A stretch of 64,000 nucleotides of DNA from Neovahlkampfia damariscottae (taxonomy: Eukaryota > Heterolobosea > Selenaionea > Neovahlkampfiida > Neovahlkampfiidae): contig JABLTG010000035.1 in NCBI GenBank assembly GCA_016618085.1, positions 62,001 to 126,000 of the forward strand. The letters are read 5' to 3'. This document shows positions 52,387 through 63,556 of the stretch, piece by piece (the stretch's first letter is position 1; each line of letters begins with the position of its first letter). The notes beneath the pieces are model-generated. The model saw nothing but the letters and a program-made list of their open reading frames with translations, was not told the origin of the DNA and did no database searches. Position numbers and translations under genes: made by a program.

Positions 52387-55300
52387 TTAAAAATAATATT
52401 TAATATCGTATTCATTTCTTTTAGTTGAATAATCTAATTTCATTTTGATTGTAGGATTATTTGAAATTTTTGTTAAATTTCTGACAATTTTTGAACGAAA
52501 TTTATTTTTTGATTTTTTGTTTAACATTGAATTGTCATCATAATATTCTTCATTCACGTTGGTTGATATGTCCCCAAAAATTAAATCAAGAAATTCAATT
52601 TTTTTTTCATCAGAAAGAATATGAGAAATGAAGCATCTAAATTTGACAAGTTTAATATTTTCTTCAGTTTGAATATTTAAATCTGTTGGATTCACTTGAT
52701 TATCAATTGATTTTGCAGATAAATAAAAATCATCTAATTAATGTTTGTTAATACTAGAATTGAATTATTACTGTCTCTAGTGACATCACGAATATAGTCC
52801 CATGCTTTTCTTGGATTTATCAAACCAAAATTAAATATCCATTCAATTATTGGAAGTAATTTCTTTCTATAAAGATCACCTACTTTTCCTTGACTTGTTT
52901 CAACTTCAAAATCTGTGTTTTGATCATTTTCTTCTAATTTATCTGTATAATAGTCCAACTGAATTTAAAAATTAAAAATCAATTTAAAATACCATTTCAT
53001 CATAGACATCACGAAGTTCTTCATTAATTTCATCTTCACTCATTTTTGAAATGTCCAAAGCTTTCATTTTTTTATCAAAGAAACTTATTGTTGGAAGCAT
53101 TGAAGATTTTTCAATATCTTTATCAGATTTCAAATGTTCATCATTTTCTTCTTCTTCTTCTTCATCATCTATTGGATCATCAGGTACTAAATTAGCATTA
53201 CTTGAATTCATCCATGTATCAACAGTCTTATTTACTTTGAATTTATATAATAGTTTTCTTAAATCATGACCAATTTGAGAAATTGCAGAATGATAAATGA
53301 TTAATTCTTCAGAAGCATCTTTTAACCAATCAATATCATCATATTCAATATCTAAAAATTCTTTTGGAATATCATCAAGTCTTTTTACAGATTCTTCAAT
53401 TTTTAAATTCAATTTTTCTATATGATCTTTTGTACCAATATCACCAGTTTCTGAAAATGAATTTAATGATTTTTCCATATCAATTGAAGTGACTAATTTT
53501 GAAATTAAAAGTAAATGATGATAATTTCCATTTAAAATTTCAGAATTTTCTTGATTTTCAATTGATTCAACCCATAATTTTAAAAGTAAATATGCAGTTG
53601 ATTTAAAATATTTGTATTTTTGTGCTTGAGCTAATAAATTTTTTCTTTGTACTTGAAGTCCTGAAATATAAGTTGAATTTAACTCTTGAGATGTAGTTAA
53701 TTCTTCACATTGATTTTCTAATAATGATAACATTTTACTTTTTAATTGAAGTTCTTCATCAATTTCACTACATATTTTTTGAGCTCTAACTCTAATATGA
53801 AATAAAGGTGGAAAATCTGATGTTAAATTTATAATTGACAATAATTCTTTTTTATTTCTTTCTCTCATTGATTTACTAATATCTTCTCTATATTTTAATT
53901 GTTCTTTTAATTTAGTTTTATATTTCTTTGCATCATCATAAACAAAATTCATACTTTTTTGAATATATTCATCTGATGATTTTGTTGAACCACATTCTAA
54001 TAAAATAGAATCAATTAAATTCATATCTTCTTGATTATATGCAATTCTAATTTGTTTTTGTAAATAAACTCTAAATTCATTAGTTTCTGTATGTGATCGA
54101 TTTGTAACTTCTTCTCTTCCTAAAACTCTTAAAATTTGAATTTCATAATTATATTTTTTAACAGTTGTCTTTAATCTCATATATAATCCATCTTCATCTT
54201 TTTCTTTTTGTATTTTTATTTTTACTTTACTATATCTATCAGAATCAGTTTGATCAGGATACAAAATAAAAGGTGGAAATGTTGTTGAACTAACACAACT
54301 TTCAATTGAATGTGTTGTTGTATTTTCAATATCTAATTGTGCCTTCCAAGGATGTCTATCATCAAAAAATAATTTTTTAATTTTAACATAAAATACACCA
54401 GGTCCCAACTAAAAATTGTTAAATTATCAATTGTTTTTTTACATCACTCATTAAATGTGAAATTTTGATTTCTTCATCTGCATTCCATAATGAAATCCAT
54501 TGTGAAAATGCTACTTCATGTGTTTGTTTAATATTAATTTGAATTCTTTGTTCATTTTCTTTTTCTTTTTTAACATCTAATGTTTGTCCAAATAAAAGTA
54601 ATTCTTGTGTCATATCAACTGCAATTTTTACACTAATCTTTAATAAAAATAATGTTTCAATTGATCTTCCAATAGCTTCAATAAATTTTACATCAGGTTC
54701 AAATGTTTCTTCTATTTTAAAAAAAAAAATCAAAGAAAGAAAATATCAAACCTAATTTTGAAGTAGTTTCCCAAATTGGTGTTTCACGATTATGTTCTTC
54801 AAATATTTGATAAGTTATATCAATTTCACCTTTTTTTTTTTCACGAAATAATTGTACAAGATGTCCCCCTGCTTTAACCCAAAAATAAAATTCAAGACCT
54901 TCAGAATATAAACATCCTTCACTTGTATGCTCTTCTTCTAAAATATTCATTTCACTTAAATTTTTATCTTGTATTGTTTCAAATGTCTCTAAACGATACT
55001 CTTTAATTCTTAAGAATTTATCATTTGAATTTAATGAATCAAAATCTTCACCTAATTCTTGTGGACCCAAAGGAATATCTAAAAATGATGAAAATCCATC
55101 TGAAGGTGCATTAAAATTTCCTCCTGATTTTATATGTGATTCTAACATACTTAAACCAGATTGTGGTAATTTTGAATTTGAAATTGAAAATGAAGCTGTT
55201 TCATCATATCCACGTGGTGTTTTAGGTAAATTTTTTGTTGCTCTTGGTGAAAAAAGATTTTTAAGTGAAAAACGTGGACTAATAGGTGATGGTTGATGTT

Positions 55301-55691
55301 TGTTAAATCTTGGTGAAACTTCAGGTGATTTAATAACGTTCTTTTTTGGACTGAATATTGAAAAACGAGGTGATTTTGTGTTCCCAATTATTTCTGGTGT
55401 TTCTTCTTTTTTTGCTCCAAAGAGAGAAAACCTTCTTGATTTTTTTTCTTTTTTTTCTAGATTTATTTTTGGAATTGACATATCTTCTCTTTTTGAGTTT
55501 ATTGGACTTAAGTTTGGATTGGAAAAGTCTGGTATGGATTCAGTCCTTGTTTGATCAATTAAACTATAACTCTTTGGTTTTGTTTTTGGTGAAAAAGCGC
55601 TTAACTTTGGTGAATCAATTTCATCATAATTTTCAACTTCATCCTCCTCTTCTTTTGTATCTGGTAAGAATTGTAACTTCGGACTGGTCAT
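52387..55691 (-). CDS. Large unrecognised protein with SPR/SPK phospho-site repeats
   Basis: Five or so exons encode about 1,030 residues. The first 230 are disordered with many S-P-(R/K) repeats (SPRFSIFSPKK, SPEVSPRFNKHQPSPISPRF), likely kinase sites. A beta-rich segment follows (LRIKEYRLETFETIQDKN, SEGLEFYFWVKAGGHLVQLF), then a mostly helical, charged region (VFYVKIKKLFFDDRHPW, LQKQIRIAYNQEDMNLIDSI) and an acidic patch DDEEEEEEND. No enzymatic motif is visible and I do not recognise the family. The start at 55691 (MTSPKLQFL) was chosen because two CCAAT elements lie in the frame just upstream. It ends 6 bases from the convergent P450 pseudogene. Confidence 0.55.
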
Positions 55692-55771
55692 AAAGACGTT
55701 GAAAAAGTTATTGGTTTTTGATTGGCTAAAATCATCTCCAAACAAAGTAGTTAAAATGATCCAAAAATTTA

Positions 55772-57552
55772 TTAGTATCCACCTTGATCTTTGAATAATT
55801 CATCAATCTTTTGATTATTTGGATTTACTTTTCCAACAATTTCAGGATTAGCTTCAATAAGTCTATCCCAAATGATATCAGTCATGTACATTTGTCCTAA
55901 TTGTGAAGGATGGAAACCATCAAAAGGTTCAATTAAATCTATTAGATATGTTAATAATCAAATTAATAAAAACCTTTAAAATCCACTCCTTTCGATTTTG
56001 CCATGTCAAGCATGTCTTTAATTGGGAAAGGTTGATAATACATTTTGAAATTTTCATAAGTTTTTTCTTTCATAATCTAAAGAAATTGTGAATGATCATT
56101 AACTTACTCTTGCATATTGTGCATTTAATTCTTCAGCTCTTCTTGATCCATGATTTCTCCATGTTTCATTTGTATTTAACCATAACCAACATGGATTGGA
56201 TTCCATGCAACTTAAATAATCATAAACATTTGCATATGTCGGTCCTAATGGGTGTGTTTCATTGTGTAATCCATTATATAAGATTCTACCATCAACTAGA
56301 CCAATAAAAATGACAAAGGAACCTAAAATGATTAATTAAGATTCTTTTACCTTTTGGAAGTCTTTGTTCAAATGTTTCAAGAGCTTTGAGTACATTTTGA
56401 TAAAAAACTTGTGGATCCGTTCCACGTCCAGTTGATCTTGGTGTACAAATATCATTTCCAACTGGAGCATAAAAAACAATAGCAGGATGATCATTTTGTT
56501 TGTTTCTGTGCATCGTTTTTGCAATTTTGGATCCCATAGCACCACTTCTTGCCCCATTGACACAAATATTTTGATAATCTCTATGATTACATCTATTTCT
56601 TTCTTTAAGTCTCATGTAAATTGATTTAACACGGCCTGGATTATCACCTGTATCATCTTGTTTGTAACCTGTTGCCCAAGACATATGTGGAAAATCTAAT
56701 TCTCTTTCAATCAATCCATAAAGATTTTTGAATGTATTTGAAGTCCAAGATGTTGCATTTGCATAATTTTCAGGAATTCTGAAGATGTTTAGATATATAA
56801 TTTGAATCATACCTGAAATGTGCCCCCGCACTGTCACCTACAATGATTACACCTCTTTGATCTGAACCTTCACATAATTCTTTTTTTCTTGGCACTCCTT
56901 GTTCATTCTTTCCATGAATTCCATTACAATTGTAGTCAATATCTTGATTTTCAAAACCTAATTTTCTTCCTGGATAAATGTTGCTATTTCTGTCGTTACA
57001 ATCTTTTCCTCTCCAAGCTGTACCTCTTAAACCATATGAAGTGGCAAATAAATCTCTATCAGTATCTGAAAATGGAATATGATTTTCAAATACTTTAATT
57101 AAGCCTTCAAGCCCAAGGAATTTGAGTACTTTTCTCCACCAAGCTTCTAATTGTGGTCCAAGTTTTTGTAATAAAACACTATTGACTTCTGGTAAAGACT
57201 CTTGTTCATATCGTTTTGAAGGAGTGAACATATTACATTTTTTACTTTTGCAGATTGAAATTACTCTACAGACATTATCAGGACTAGCACCACGTTCAAA
57301 TTCACGAATAATTACACCAGCAAAAACGGCCATGAATAATTTACAAGGAACTTTAAATTGGTCTGGTAAATATGAACAAACTTTGTCAACCGCTCTTCTC
57401 ACATTACCTTCTTTTTTTGCAATATCTTGAACTATTTTCATACCAATAGTACAAGCAATACATCCTGCACCACCAGTTTTTTCTTTAGGTTGAGCTACAA
57501 CATATGTAGTAAATAACAAAACCAGTAAACAAACAACAGTTTTTTTCAACAT
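55772..57552 (-). CDS. AOAH: Acyloxyacyl hydrolase (lipopolysaccharide-deacylating lipase)
   Basis: Four or more exons encode about 560 residues. A signal peptide (MLKKTVVCLLVLLFTTYVVA) leads to a saposin-B domain with the six Cys spaced CIAC, CSYLPDQFKVPC and CRVISIC. The calcium-binding linker GKDCNDRNSNIYPGRK and DIDYNCNGI follows, then the GDSL/SGNH catalytic domain: VIIVGDSAGAHF (catalytic Ser), ICVNGARSGAMGSKIA, APVGNDICTPRSTG and FDGFHPSQLGQMYM (catalytic Asp/His). All three parts are in the order of animal AOAH. It removes secondary acyl chains from lipid A in lysosomal or phagosomal compartments, fitting a bacterivorous amoeba. An ATTGG element lies about 20 bases before the start. 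Confidence 0.93.
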
Positions 57553-57625
57553 TTTGGAGTTCTAAAAACGTTGATTGGTTTATTTTTGAACTGACTGACG
57601 CATCAAAATAAAATTTTTATTCAAA

Positions 57626-59494
57626 TCAAATCGGTTCTGTATTAATATTCAACCAACTCAATGTTTTTTCATCATCATTTAATGAATCTTTGAGTTTATT
57701 ATAACAAAATTCATTGTAATTATTTACCCATTCAATTTCTTTCTTTGTCAATAAGGTGGAATCAATCAATTTTGTCTAATTTTTTTTTTGAATTATTTTA
57801 TGAACTTACTTGTATTGGAACACAGGTAATATGTTCAAATTCAAAAAATTTAGTATCAGACTTATATTTAGTTTCAGATTCTTTGACAATCATAATGTTC
57901 TCAATTCTAATACCAAATTTACCAGATTCATAATAACCAGGTTCTTTAATATAAAATTTTTTCCAAAAATCTTACCGTTTGTAACAACCATATTTTTTTC
58001 AAATTTTACTTTTGAACTATCTCTACTTCCAATACCTGAAATGAGAATTAAAATTTTTTAGAATCAAAAATACCATGTGGTCCTTCATGAACATTTAAAA
58101 AATGACCAACTCCATGACCAACTCCATGTTTAAAATCTTGTCCATTTTTCCATAAATGCATTCTTGCAACTAAATCCAATCTATTTCCCGTTGTTCCATG
58201 AGGGAATATTAAACTGTCTAATTCAATATGACCTTTTAACACATTTGTAAAGCATTCTTTTTCATAATCTGTTGGTTCTCCAAAATGAACAGTTCTAGTT
58301 GTATCAGTTGTACCATCAAGATATTGTGCTCCTGAATCAAGAAGAAATATTTCTTTATCATTAATTTTAGCACATTTTTCTTTTTCAGGTGAATAATGAA
58401 TGATAGCTCCATTTGATCCCATTCCACTAATTGTTGAAAATGATAAAGAAACATAATCTTTTTGTTGACTTCTCAAAAATTCTAAATGATCAGCAACTGA
58501 AACCTCTGTTAAATTTTCATTTCCATTTTTTAATTCTTCTTCCAACCAACAAAAGAATTTAACAAGTGCAACGCCATCTCTTACTTGACAATCTCTCATT
58601 CCTTGAAGTTCTATTTCATTTTTAATCCCTTTTGAAATTGCTATTGGTGATTTTTCTTCATGAGGATTCTTAATTGATTTGTATAATGAAATACTAGATG
58701 AATTGATATCAATCCAAACCTTTTCTTCAATTTTATTCAAAAAATTCAATATTTCATTGTAAGGTTTTAGTTCAAATCCATCTAAATCCATTTTTATTTT
58801 TTTATCCGAAAATAAAAATATTTTGTCTTGTGAAATGATCAAGTAACTTAAAAATACCGGATTATAGCTAATATCACTTCCTCTTAAGTTCAAAACCCAT
58901 GCTACTTCATCCAATGCACTTAAGAGAATATAACTTGTTGAATTTTCTTTCATTTTTTGACGAATATCTTCAATCTTGTTTTTTGATTCAACACCTGAAT
59001 ATTTAACATCTAAGTGGAAAACAAGATTTTCTGGGAAAGAAGGTTGACTTTCCCAAATTTGATCAACTAAATTTTCTGGAACAATTTCAATTTTTGATTC
59101 TTTAGATAAATTTTTGTAACTTTCAACTGAGAATAAAAGACCATCAATTCCAATTGTTTTTTCTTTCAAATTATTTTTCAAATAAGTTTTTAAATCAACA
59201 TCTATTCCTTGTTTCATTAATTTCCACTCCTTATCAAGTTCATTTTCTGCTTGCAAAAAATATCTTCCATCTGTCCATAAAAGGGCTTCATCTTTTGTTA
59301 TCAAAGCAGTACCTGCTGATCCACTGAAATTTGAAACAAATTCTCTTCTTTGATCTCTTTTGGTTACATACTCACTCTATTTTGTTTAATTTTTTTTGTT
59401 TTCACTTTACTTGATGAGCGTCTTCACTTGGAACAATGTAACCATCAATTTTAAATTTTGTAAACAATTCTCTGAGTTTTGTTAACTTTGACAT
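57626..59494 (-). CDS. XPNPEP1: Xaa-Pro aminopeptidase 1 (aminopeptidase P)
   Basis: Several exons encode about 590 residues. The N-terminal creatinase-like domain is marked by LRELFTKFKIDGYIVPSEDAHQ, RREFVSNFSGSAGTALIT and ALLWTDGRYFLQAENEL. The pita-bread metallopeptidase domain follows: FSTISGMGSNGAIIHYSPE, FLLDSGAQYLDGTTDTTRTV (two metal-binding Asp) and KHGVGHGVGHFLNVHEGPHGI (metal-binding His and active-site His). It is the cytosolic three-domain type that removes N-terminal residues before proline using two Mn ions. The start at 59494 (MSKLTKLRELF) follows GACCAATT about 20 bases upstream. Confidence 0.93.
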
Positions 59495-59547
59495 TGACCC
59501 AAAAAACCCTTTTGACCAATTAAAAATTATTTTCAAAATTAAATCAT

Positions 59548-60523
59548 TTATTGACTTTTATTTTGTGCATCTTTTTCTCTTTGAATTTTTTTCAAAATAG
59601 CTTTACGTGTTCTAGCCATTTGTCCAAAAACATAGTTTTGTCTTAATCTTTCAGGTATTAAAAACATAATATTTTGAACAAGTGAATGTGTCCAAACTGG
59701 TGAATGTTCTAAAGGTAATAAACCATTTCCAATTGAATTTACAACTTTTTTTGCAAATTGTCTTGCGCTTGGAATGAACATTGATGTTTTTTTAAATCCA
59801 GTCATGTTTGATTGAACGTACATTGGTAATAATGACATAACTTCAATTCCTTGTTTTTGATATTCACTTTTGAGTGAAATTGAGAAAGCATTATTGAATG
59901 ATTTTGTTGCTGAATAAACAGATAAGAAAGGAGTTGGGTGTTGTGCTGTATATGAACTTAAATTTATGACCACACCTTTTTTTCTTGAAACCATACCAGG
60001 AAGAATTGTTCTTGTAACATTTAATGTTGAGTTAATATTGACATTAACCAAAGATTCACATTCTTCTTCTGTGATATCCAAGAAGAGTTCAGGAACTGCA
60101 GTATTAATACCTACGTTATTTACTAAAACTGTAATATCAAGTCCTTCAGTTTGTTTTTTAAAGTCTGAATAGTCTTCTTGTGTGACAGTTGAAAAATCAA
60201 TAGCAATACATTTTGTTGCAATTTTGTGATCTTTTTCCAAGTCCATAGCTAATCTATCAAGTTTATTTTTTGATCTTGAAACTAATACAATGTTAAGTCC
60301 TTTGCTAGCAAGTTCTTCAGCCATTCCTTCACCAATACCAGCAGTTGCTCCTGTGACAACTGTGAAAGTATTAATTATTTCTTTTTATTTTACCAGCCCA
60401 TGAACCAGCAAGTTTTTTAATTTTTGATGATGTATAAAAAAATTGATTATAGAACCAAATTGAAAGTTGAACAAACCAGTAAACTAAAACGAAACTACCG
60501 ACATAAACAACAAAAGACGCCAT
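59548..60523 (-). CDS. Very-long-chain 3-ketoacyl-CoA reductase (HSD17B12/KAR type)
   Basis: Two exons with a 34-base intron near 60400 that restores SWAVVTGATAGIGEGMAEEL. The N-terminal membrane anchor (FVVYVGSFVLVYWFVQLSIW) is followed by a classical SDR fold: TGATAGIG (NAD(P) binding), NNVG, the catalytic Ser in NLSSYTA and YSATK (Tyr and Lys). The C-terminus is basic (MARTRKAILKKIQREKDAQN), as in ER-retained family members. KAR enzymes perform the second step of fatty-acid elongation at the ER. A steroid dehydrogenase role (HSD17B3) cannot be excluded. It is divergent from ERCC1, with 92 bases between starts and two CCAAT elements. Confidence 0.88.
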
Positions 60524-60550
60524 AACGGAAATCGAACAACAAAAAATAAA

Positions 60551-60580
60551 TGATTGGATGGGAGAATAAATAACCAATTA
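60551..60580. promoter_or_regulatory. Pair of inverted CCAAT elements between KAR and ERCC1
   Basis: TGATTGGATG (60551-60560) and TAACCAATTA (60571-60580) lie in opposite orientation within the 92-base divergent gap, each about 30-40 bases from one start codon. Confidence 0.5.
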
Positions 60581-60615
60581 GAGTAGTCAAAAATTTCCTT
60601 CCAACTACAAAGTTC

Positions 60616-61608
60616 ATGGATAAAATTGAAATACCAGATTTTGAAGACGAAGAACAAGAAAAAAATGAAAACTCTGTACAGGAATCTGTAAAATATTTTC
60701 AATCTGTAAAAAAGATTGTTGAAGAAAAAAATAAAATGAAATCAAAGCCTTTGATTCCAGTTGGAGTAATAAAACCGAAAGTACCTTTCAAAAAACCTTT
60801 ACAATCCACAAATATCCGTAAAAATGAACCTATTTCAGCATACCCAACTGATAAAAATACAATTTTTGTGAGTAGCAGACAAGTAATTCAATTATCATGA
60901 ATATTAAAATTAGGCAAAAAATCCAATGATAAAATATATAAAAAATGTAAAATTATCTTACAAAGAAGATATGATTCCTGATTTTATTTGTGCTAGAAGT
61001 TGTTGCATTTTATTTATTAGTTTAAAATATCATTCATTACACACTGATTATTTAAGAGAAAGGATAAAAAGTTTAGGAAGTTTATTTTCATTAAGAGTTA
61101 TTTTATGTAAAGTTGATTGTAGTGATTATGAAACTTCTTTACAAAGTTTAAACGAATTAACATTTTTGGGTGATTGTACATTAGTTTTAAGTTGGAGTGA
61201 CCAAGAAGCAGCTAAATATGTTGAGTTATATAAAATTTATGAAAATAAATCAGCGACTTTAATACAAACGAAAATTGAAAATGAATACATTCCAAGGGTA
61301 ATTTTGATCAATTTTTTTGATTTTTTAATTTAGTTACAAGATACTTTAACAGCTATTAGATCAGTAAATAAAACAGACTCAATCACCCTCGCAACAAATT
61401 TTGGAGTAATTCCTCATTCTTTTTTTTAACTTTTTCTGAAAAGTCTTTGAAATCTATAATGTCAGCATCTGTAGAAGAATTATCCATTTGTCCTGGTATT
61501 GGTGACAAAAAGGTGAAGAGATTACATGACGCTTTTAATGCAAGTTTTAAAAAAGAAAAAAAAAATTCGTCCAACAAAACGATAAAAGATTTTATTACAA
61601 AAAAATAA
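60616..61608 (+). CDS. ERCC1: ERCC1, subunit of the XPF-ERCC1 structure-specific nuclease
   Basis: Four exons. Introns after SSRQ, after YIPR and after ATNFG (about 31-38 bases) restore the family sequence. The central domain reads NPMIKYIKNVKLSYKEDMIP, FICARSCCILFISLKYHSLH, YLRERIKSLGSLFSLRVILC and SWSDQEAAKYVELYKIYENK, a close match to the XPA-binding, nuclease-like but inactive domain of ERCC1. SVNKTDSITLATNFG leads to a C-terminal helix-hairpin-helix pair (SVEELSICPGIGDKKVKRLH) that dimerises with XPF. It acts in nucleotide excision repair and crosslink repair. Another repair factor, TFB5 of TFIIH, is encoded 0.6 kb downstream. Confidence 0.95.
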
Positions 61609-61631
61609 AATGACACAAATATTTCATTATT

Positions 61632-62147
61632 TTAATCATTCTTTTTGATTCCAATGATATCTTCTGATTTAATTTCTGTTACATCACCAACTTTTTTTAC
61701 AGTTTGACCTTTTGCAGCCAATAGTTCTTCAATATTTTTTCCTGATTGAAACCAGTTCAAATTATCAGCAATTAAATGTAAATTTTTACATGATGGACAT
61801 TGTATTAGAACAACACCATTTTCATATGAATCTTTTGAAAACTGTTTGTAACTTCTTGTCTCACAAACTTTGCAAGTTGAAATGATTGCCATCATCGGTT
61901 CTGTACTTGTTTCATCTTTTGAAATACCAACACCAATCTTTCCTTCTCTATCAGATGGAACACCAATATCATGATGAATTGGTGCTTCATGATCTTTAAT
62001 ATCTTCTTCTGGTGTTAGATCAACTTTTTGGAATCTCTTGATGTTCTTGAAATAAAATCTCTTTGTTATTTGATTTGAAAAACTGTTTAAAAAACTTTTC
62101 TTCTTTTCAAACTTCAATACTTTCAAACAATTCCGGAACAATTTCAT
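61632..62147 (-). CDS. DNLZ: DNL-type zinc finger protein, mitochondrial Hsp70 escort (DNLZ/Zim17/HEP)
   Basis: Single exon, 171 residues. The start at 62147 gives a basic presequence ([20 protein letters not shown]). The conserved zinc ribbon has CKVCETRS and [17 protein letters not shown], where the DNL motif names the family. Zim17/HEP keeps mitochondrial Hsp70 soluble in the matrix. Its start codon overlaps a CCAAT element (CACCAATGAAA) and lies only 20 bases from the divergent TFB5 start. Confidence 0.92.
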   Translation of the reverse strand: MKLFRNCLKVLKFEKKKSFLNSFSNQITKRFYFKNIKRFQKVDLTPEEDIKDHEAPIHHDIGVPSDREGKIGVGISKDETSTEPMMAIISTCKVCETRSYKQFSKDSYENGVVLIQCPSCKNLHLIADNLNWFQSGKNIEELLAAKGQTVKKVGDVTEIKSEDIIGIKKND

Positions 62148-62167
62148 TGGTGAATTATTCGGAGAAA

Positions 62168-62515
62168 ATGAACAAGAAATCAATACATAGTGAAGGTATC
62201 ATTTTGGAATAATTTATAAACTGATAATAGTTGGTGTATTTATACAATGGTAAATTAAAAATAAAAATAATTTCCAAGTGACCAAGCAATGAAACAATAC
62301 ATATTATTTGTAAATTCACAACTAAAAAAAGATGCAGGAAAAGGTATTACAATTATCCCTTCTTTTTCATATTTTTAGAATTTATTATACAAGATTTAGA
62401 TGAGACCCATCTTTTTATAAACAAAGAATACGAAATGTACGTACAAGAAAAAATACAAGAATTACAAGATAAAACAGCATATGCTAACAATGACAAAAAA
62501 GATAAAAAAGAATGA
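62168..62515 (+). CDS. GTF2H5: TFIIH subunit TFB5 (GTF2H5/TTDA)
   Basis: Four exons give 82 residues: 62168-62195, 62231-62249 (only 19 bases), 62279-62343 and 62379-62515, with introns of 35, 29 and 35 bases. Splicing yields [17 protein letters not shown] and then [20 protein letters not shown], aligning along the whole length with TTDA (GVLIECDPAMKQFLL, KFIIQDIDDTHVF). Without the microexon the first beta strand would be missing. TFB5 stabilises TFIIH and stimulates the XPB helicase in nucleotide excision repair and transcription. The exon-1 start codon is inferred from phase and the 20-base gap to DNLZ; the protein from GVFIQC onward is firm. Confidence 0.88.
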
Positions 62516-62528
62516 AAACCTTTTTTAT

Positions 62529-63487
62529 TCAAATAAGTTTTTCATAATTATATCCATGAATTTCTCTGACAAAAAAACCTAAATCATTTAATTTTATAGC
62601 ATGTTCAGAAATTGAATTAATTCTTTCATCTTTTGAATCAAATTCAATATTTAAAAGTGTTATTTTTTCATCAGGTTTAAATAACAAAGCAAATGTCTTT
62701 TCAATTTTTTTTGAATTAAAATTAGTTTGAATTGTAATGAGTGCACGATAACGATTATTTGAACAAGTTATATCTTCAACTTTGATTGAATGCATAAATC
62801 CAAGTACTTTGTTGAAATTTTTTAAGAATTGTTCTTCTTGTTGTAATTTTTTTGGAATACTCTTTTCCTTAATTTGATCTTGTACATTTGAGATATCTTT
62901 GAGAATTTTAACTTTTTCCATTTCCTTAAAATGGTTAAAAAGAACAATTAAAAAAAACTTGTTGAGTGATTTTTTGTTCCATTTCTTCAAAGTTAAGTGA
63001 AGAATGTTCAAGTTTATCCTTTTGAATATCGAATTTATTCATCAATGAATCACAAACTTCAAATTTTTCTTCGTACAGTTTTTTTTTTTCATTGATGGAT
63101 TGATTGACTTGAAGATGAGTTAATATTAAATCGAACTTTGATTAAGATTTTCTAAAGTATTTGTAACTTTTTCTTTCAAACTTTTGTATTCTTCTTTTTT
63201 TGTTTGATAGTTTTGTTTTTTTTGTGAATGTTTCTCTTCGAAGTTCTGTTGTATTTGTTCAAAATCGACACATTCTGGATCTAATGTGGCTAGTTCATTT
63301 AAAAAATAATTTTTAGAGTCCAATTCACGGAAGTTGAATTTTAATTTGGAAAAATGTTCCTAAAGTATAAGGTACTATTTTTATTTGAACTTACCTTGAT
63401 TTTAAAATGATCTATTTCTATTTTTTCATTAAATTTTTGTTGTTTTTTGAAGCTATACTGATCTTGGAGTTTAAATTTGTTGCTCAT
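62529..63487 (-). CDS. Probable kinetochore protein Spc25-like (coiled coil plus RWD-like end)
   Basis: Four exons encode about 285 residues. Residues 1-165 are charged coiled coil (DFEQIQQNFEEKHSQKKQNY, EEYKSLKEKVTNTLENLNQ, EKVKILKDISNVQDQIKEK). The C-terminal 110 residues form a compact alpha/beta unit starting NFNKVLGFMHSIKVEDITC, then RYRALITIQTNFNSKKIEKT, ITLLNIEFDSKDERI and SISEHAIKLNDLGFFVREI. This is the layout and strand-turn pattern of Spc25 (and to a lesser degree Spc24) of the NDC80 complex, which attaches chromosomes to microtubules. The match is by pattern, without a strict signature. The start at 63487 follows ATTGGT elements near 63534. Confidence 0.45.
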
Positions 63488-63530
63488 GTTGAACTTTTAG
63501 TCAAACCGTTATTTTTTAAGCGGGATGATC

Positions 63531-63556
63531 AATGATTGGTTATTTTATTTCCACCA
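63531..63556. promoter_or_regulatory. Two CCAAT-type elements in the Spc25-like/PRPF18 divergent gap
   Basis: AATGATTGGT (63531-63540) and CCACCAATGG (63551-63560) occupy a 69-base divergent gap. The second overlaps the PRPF18 start codon. Confidence 0.45.

Noticed and set aside
62289-62515. TFB5 starting at the ATG at 62289
   Set aside because: It would lose the conserved first strand; splicing exons at 62168 and 62231 restores GVFIQCDQAMKQ in frame.
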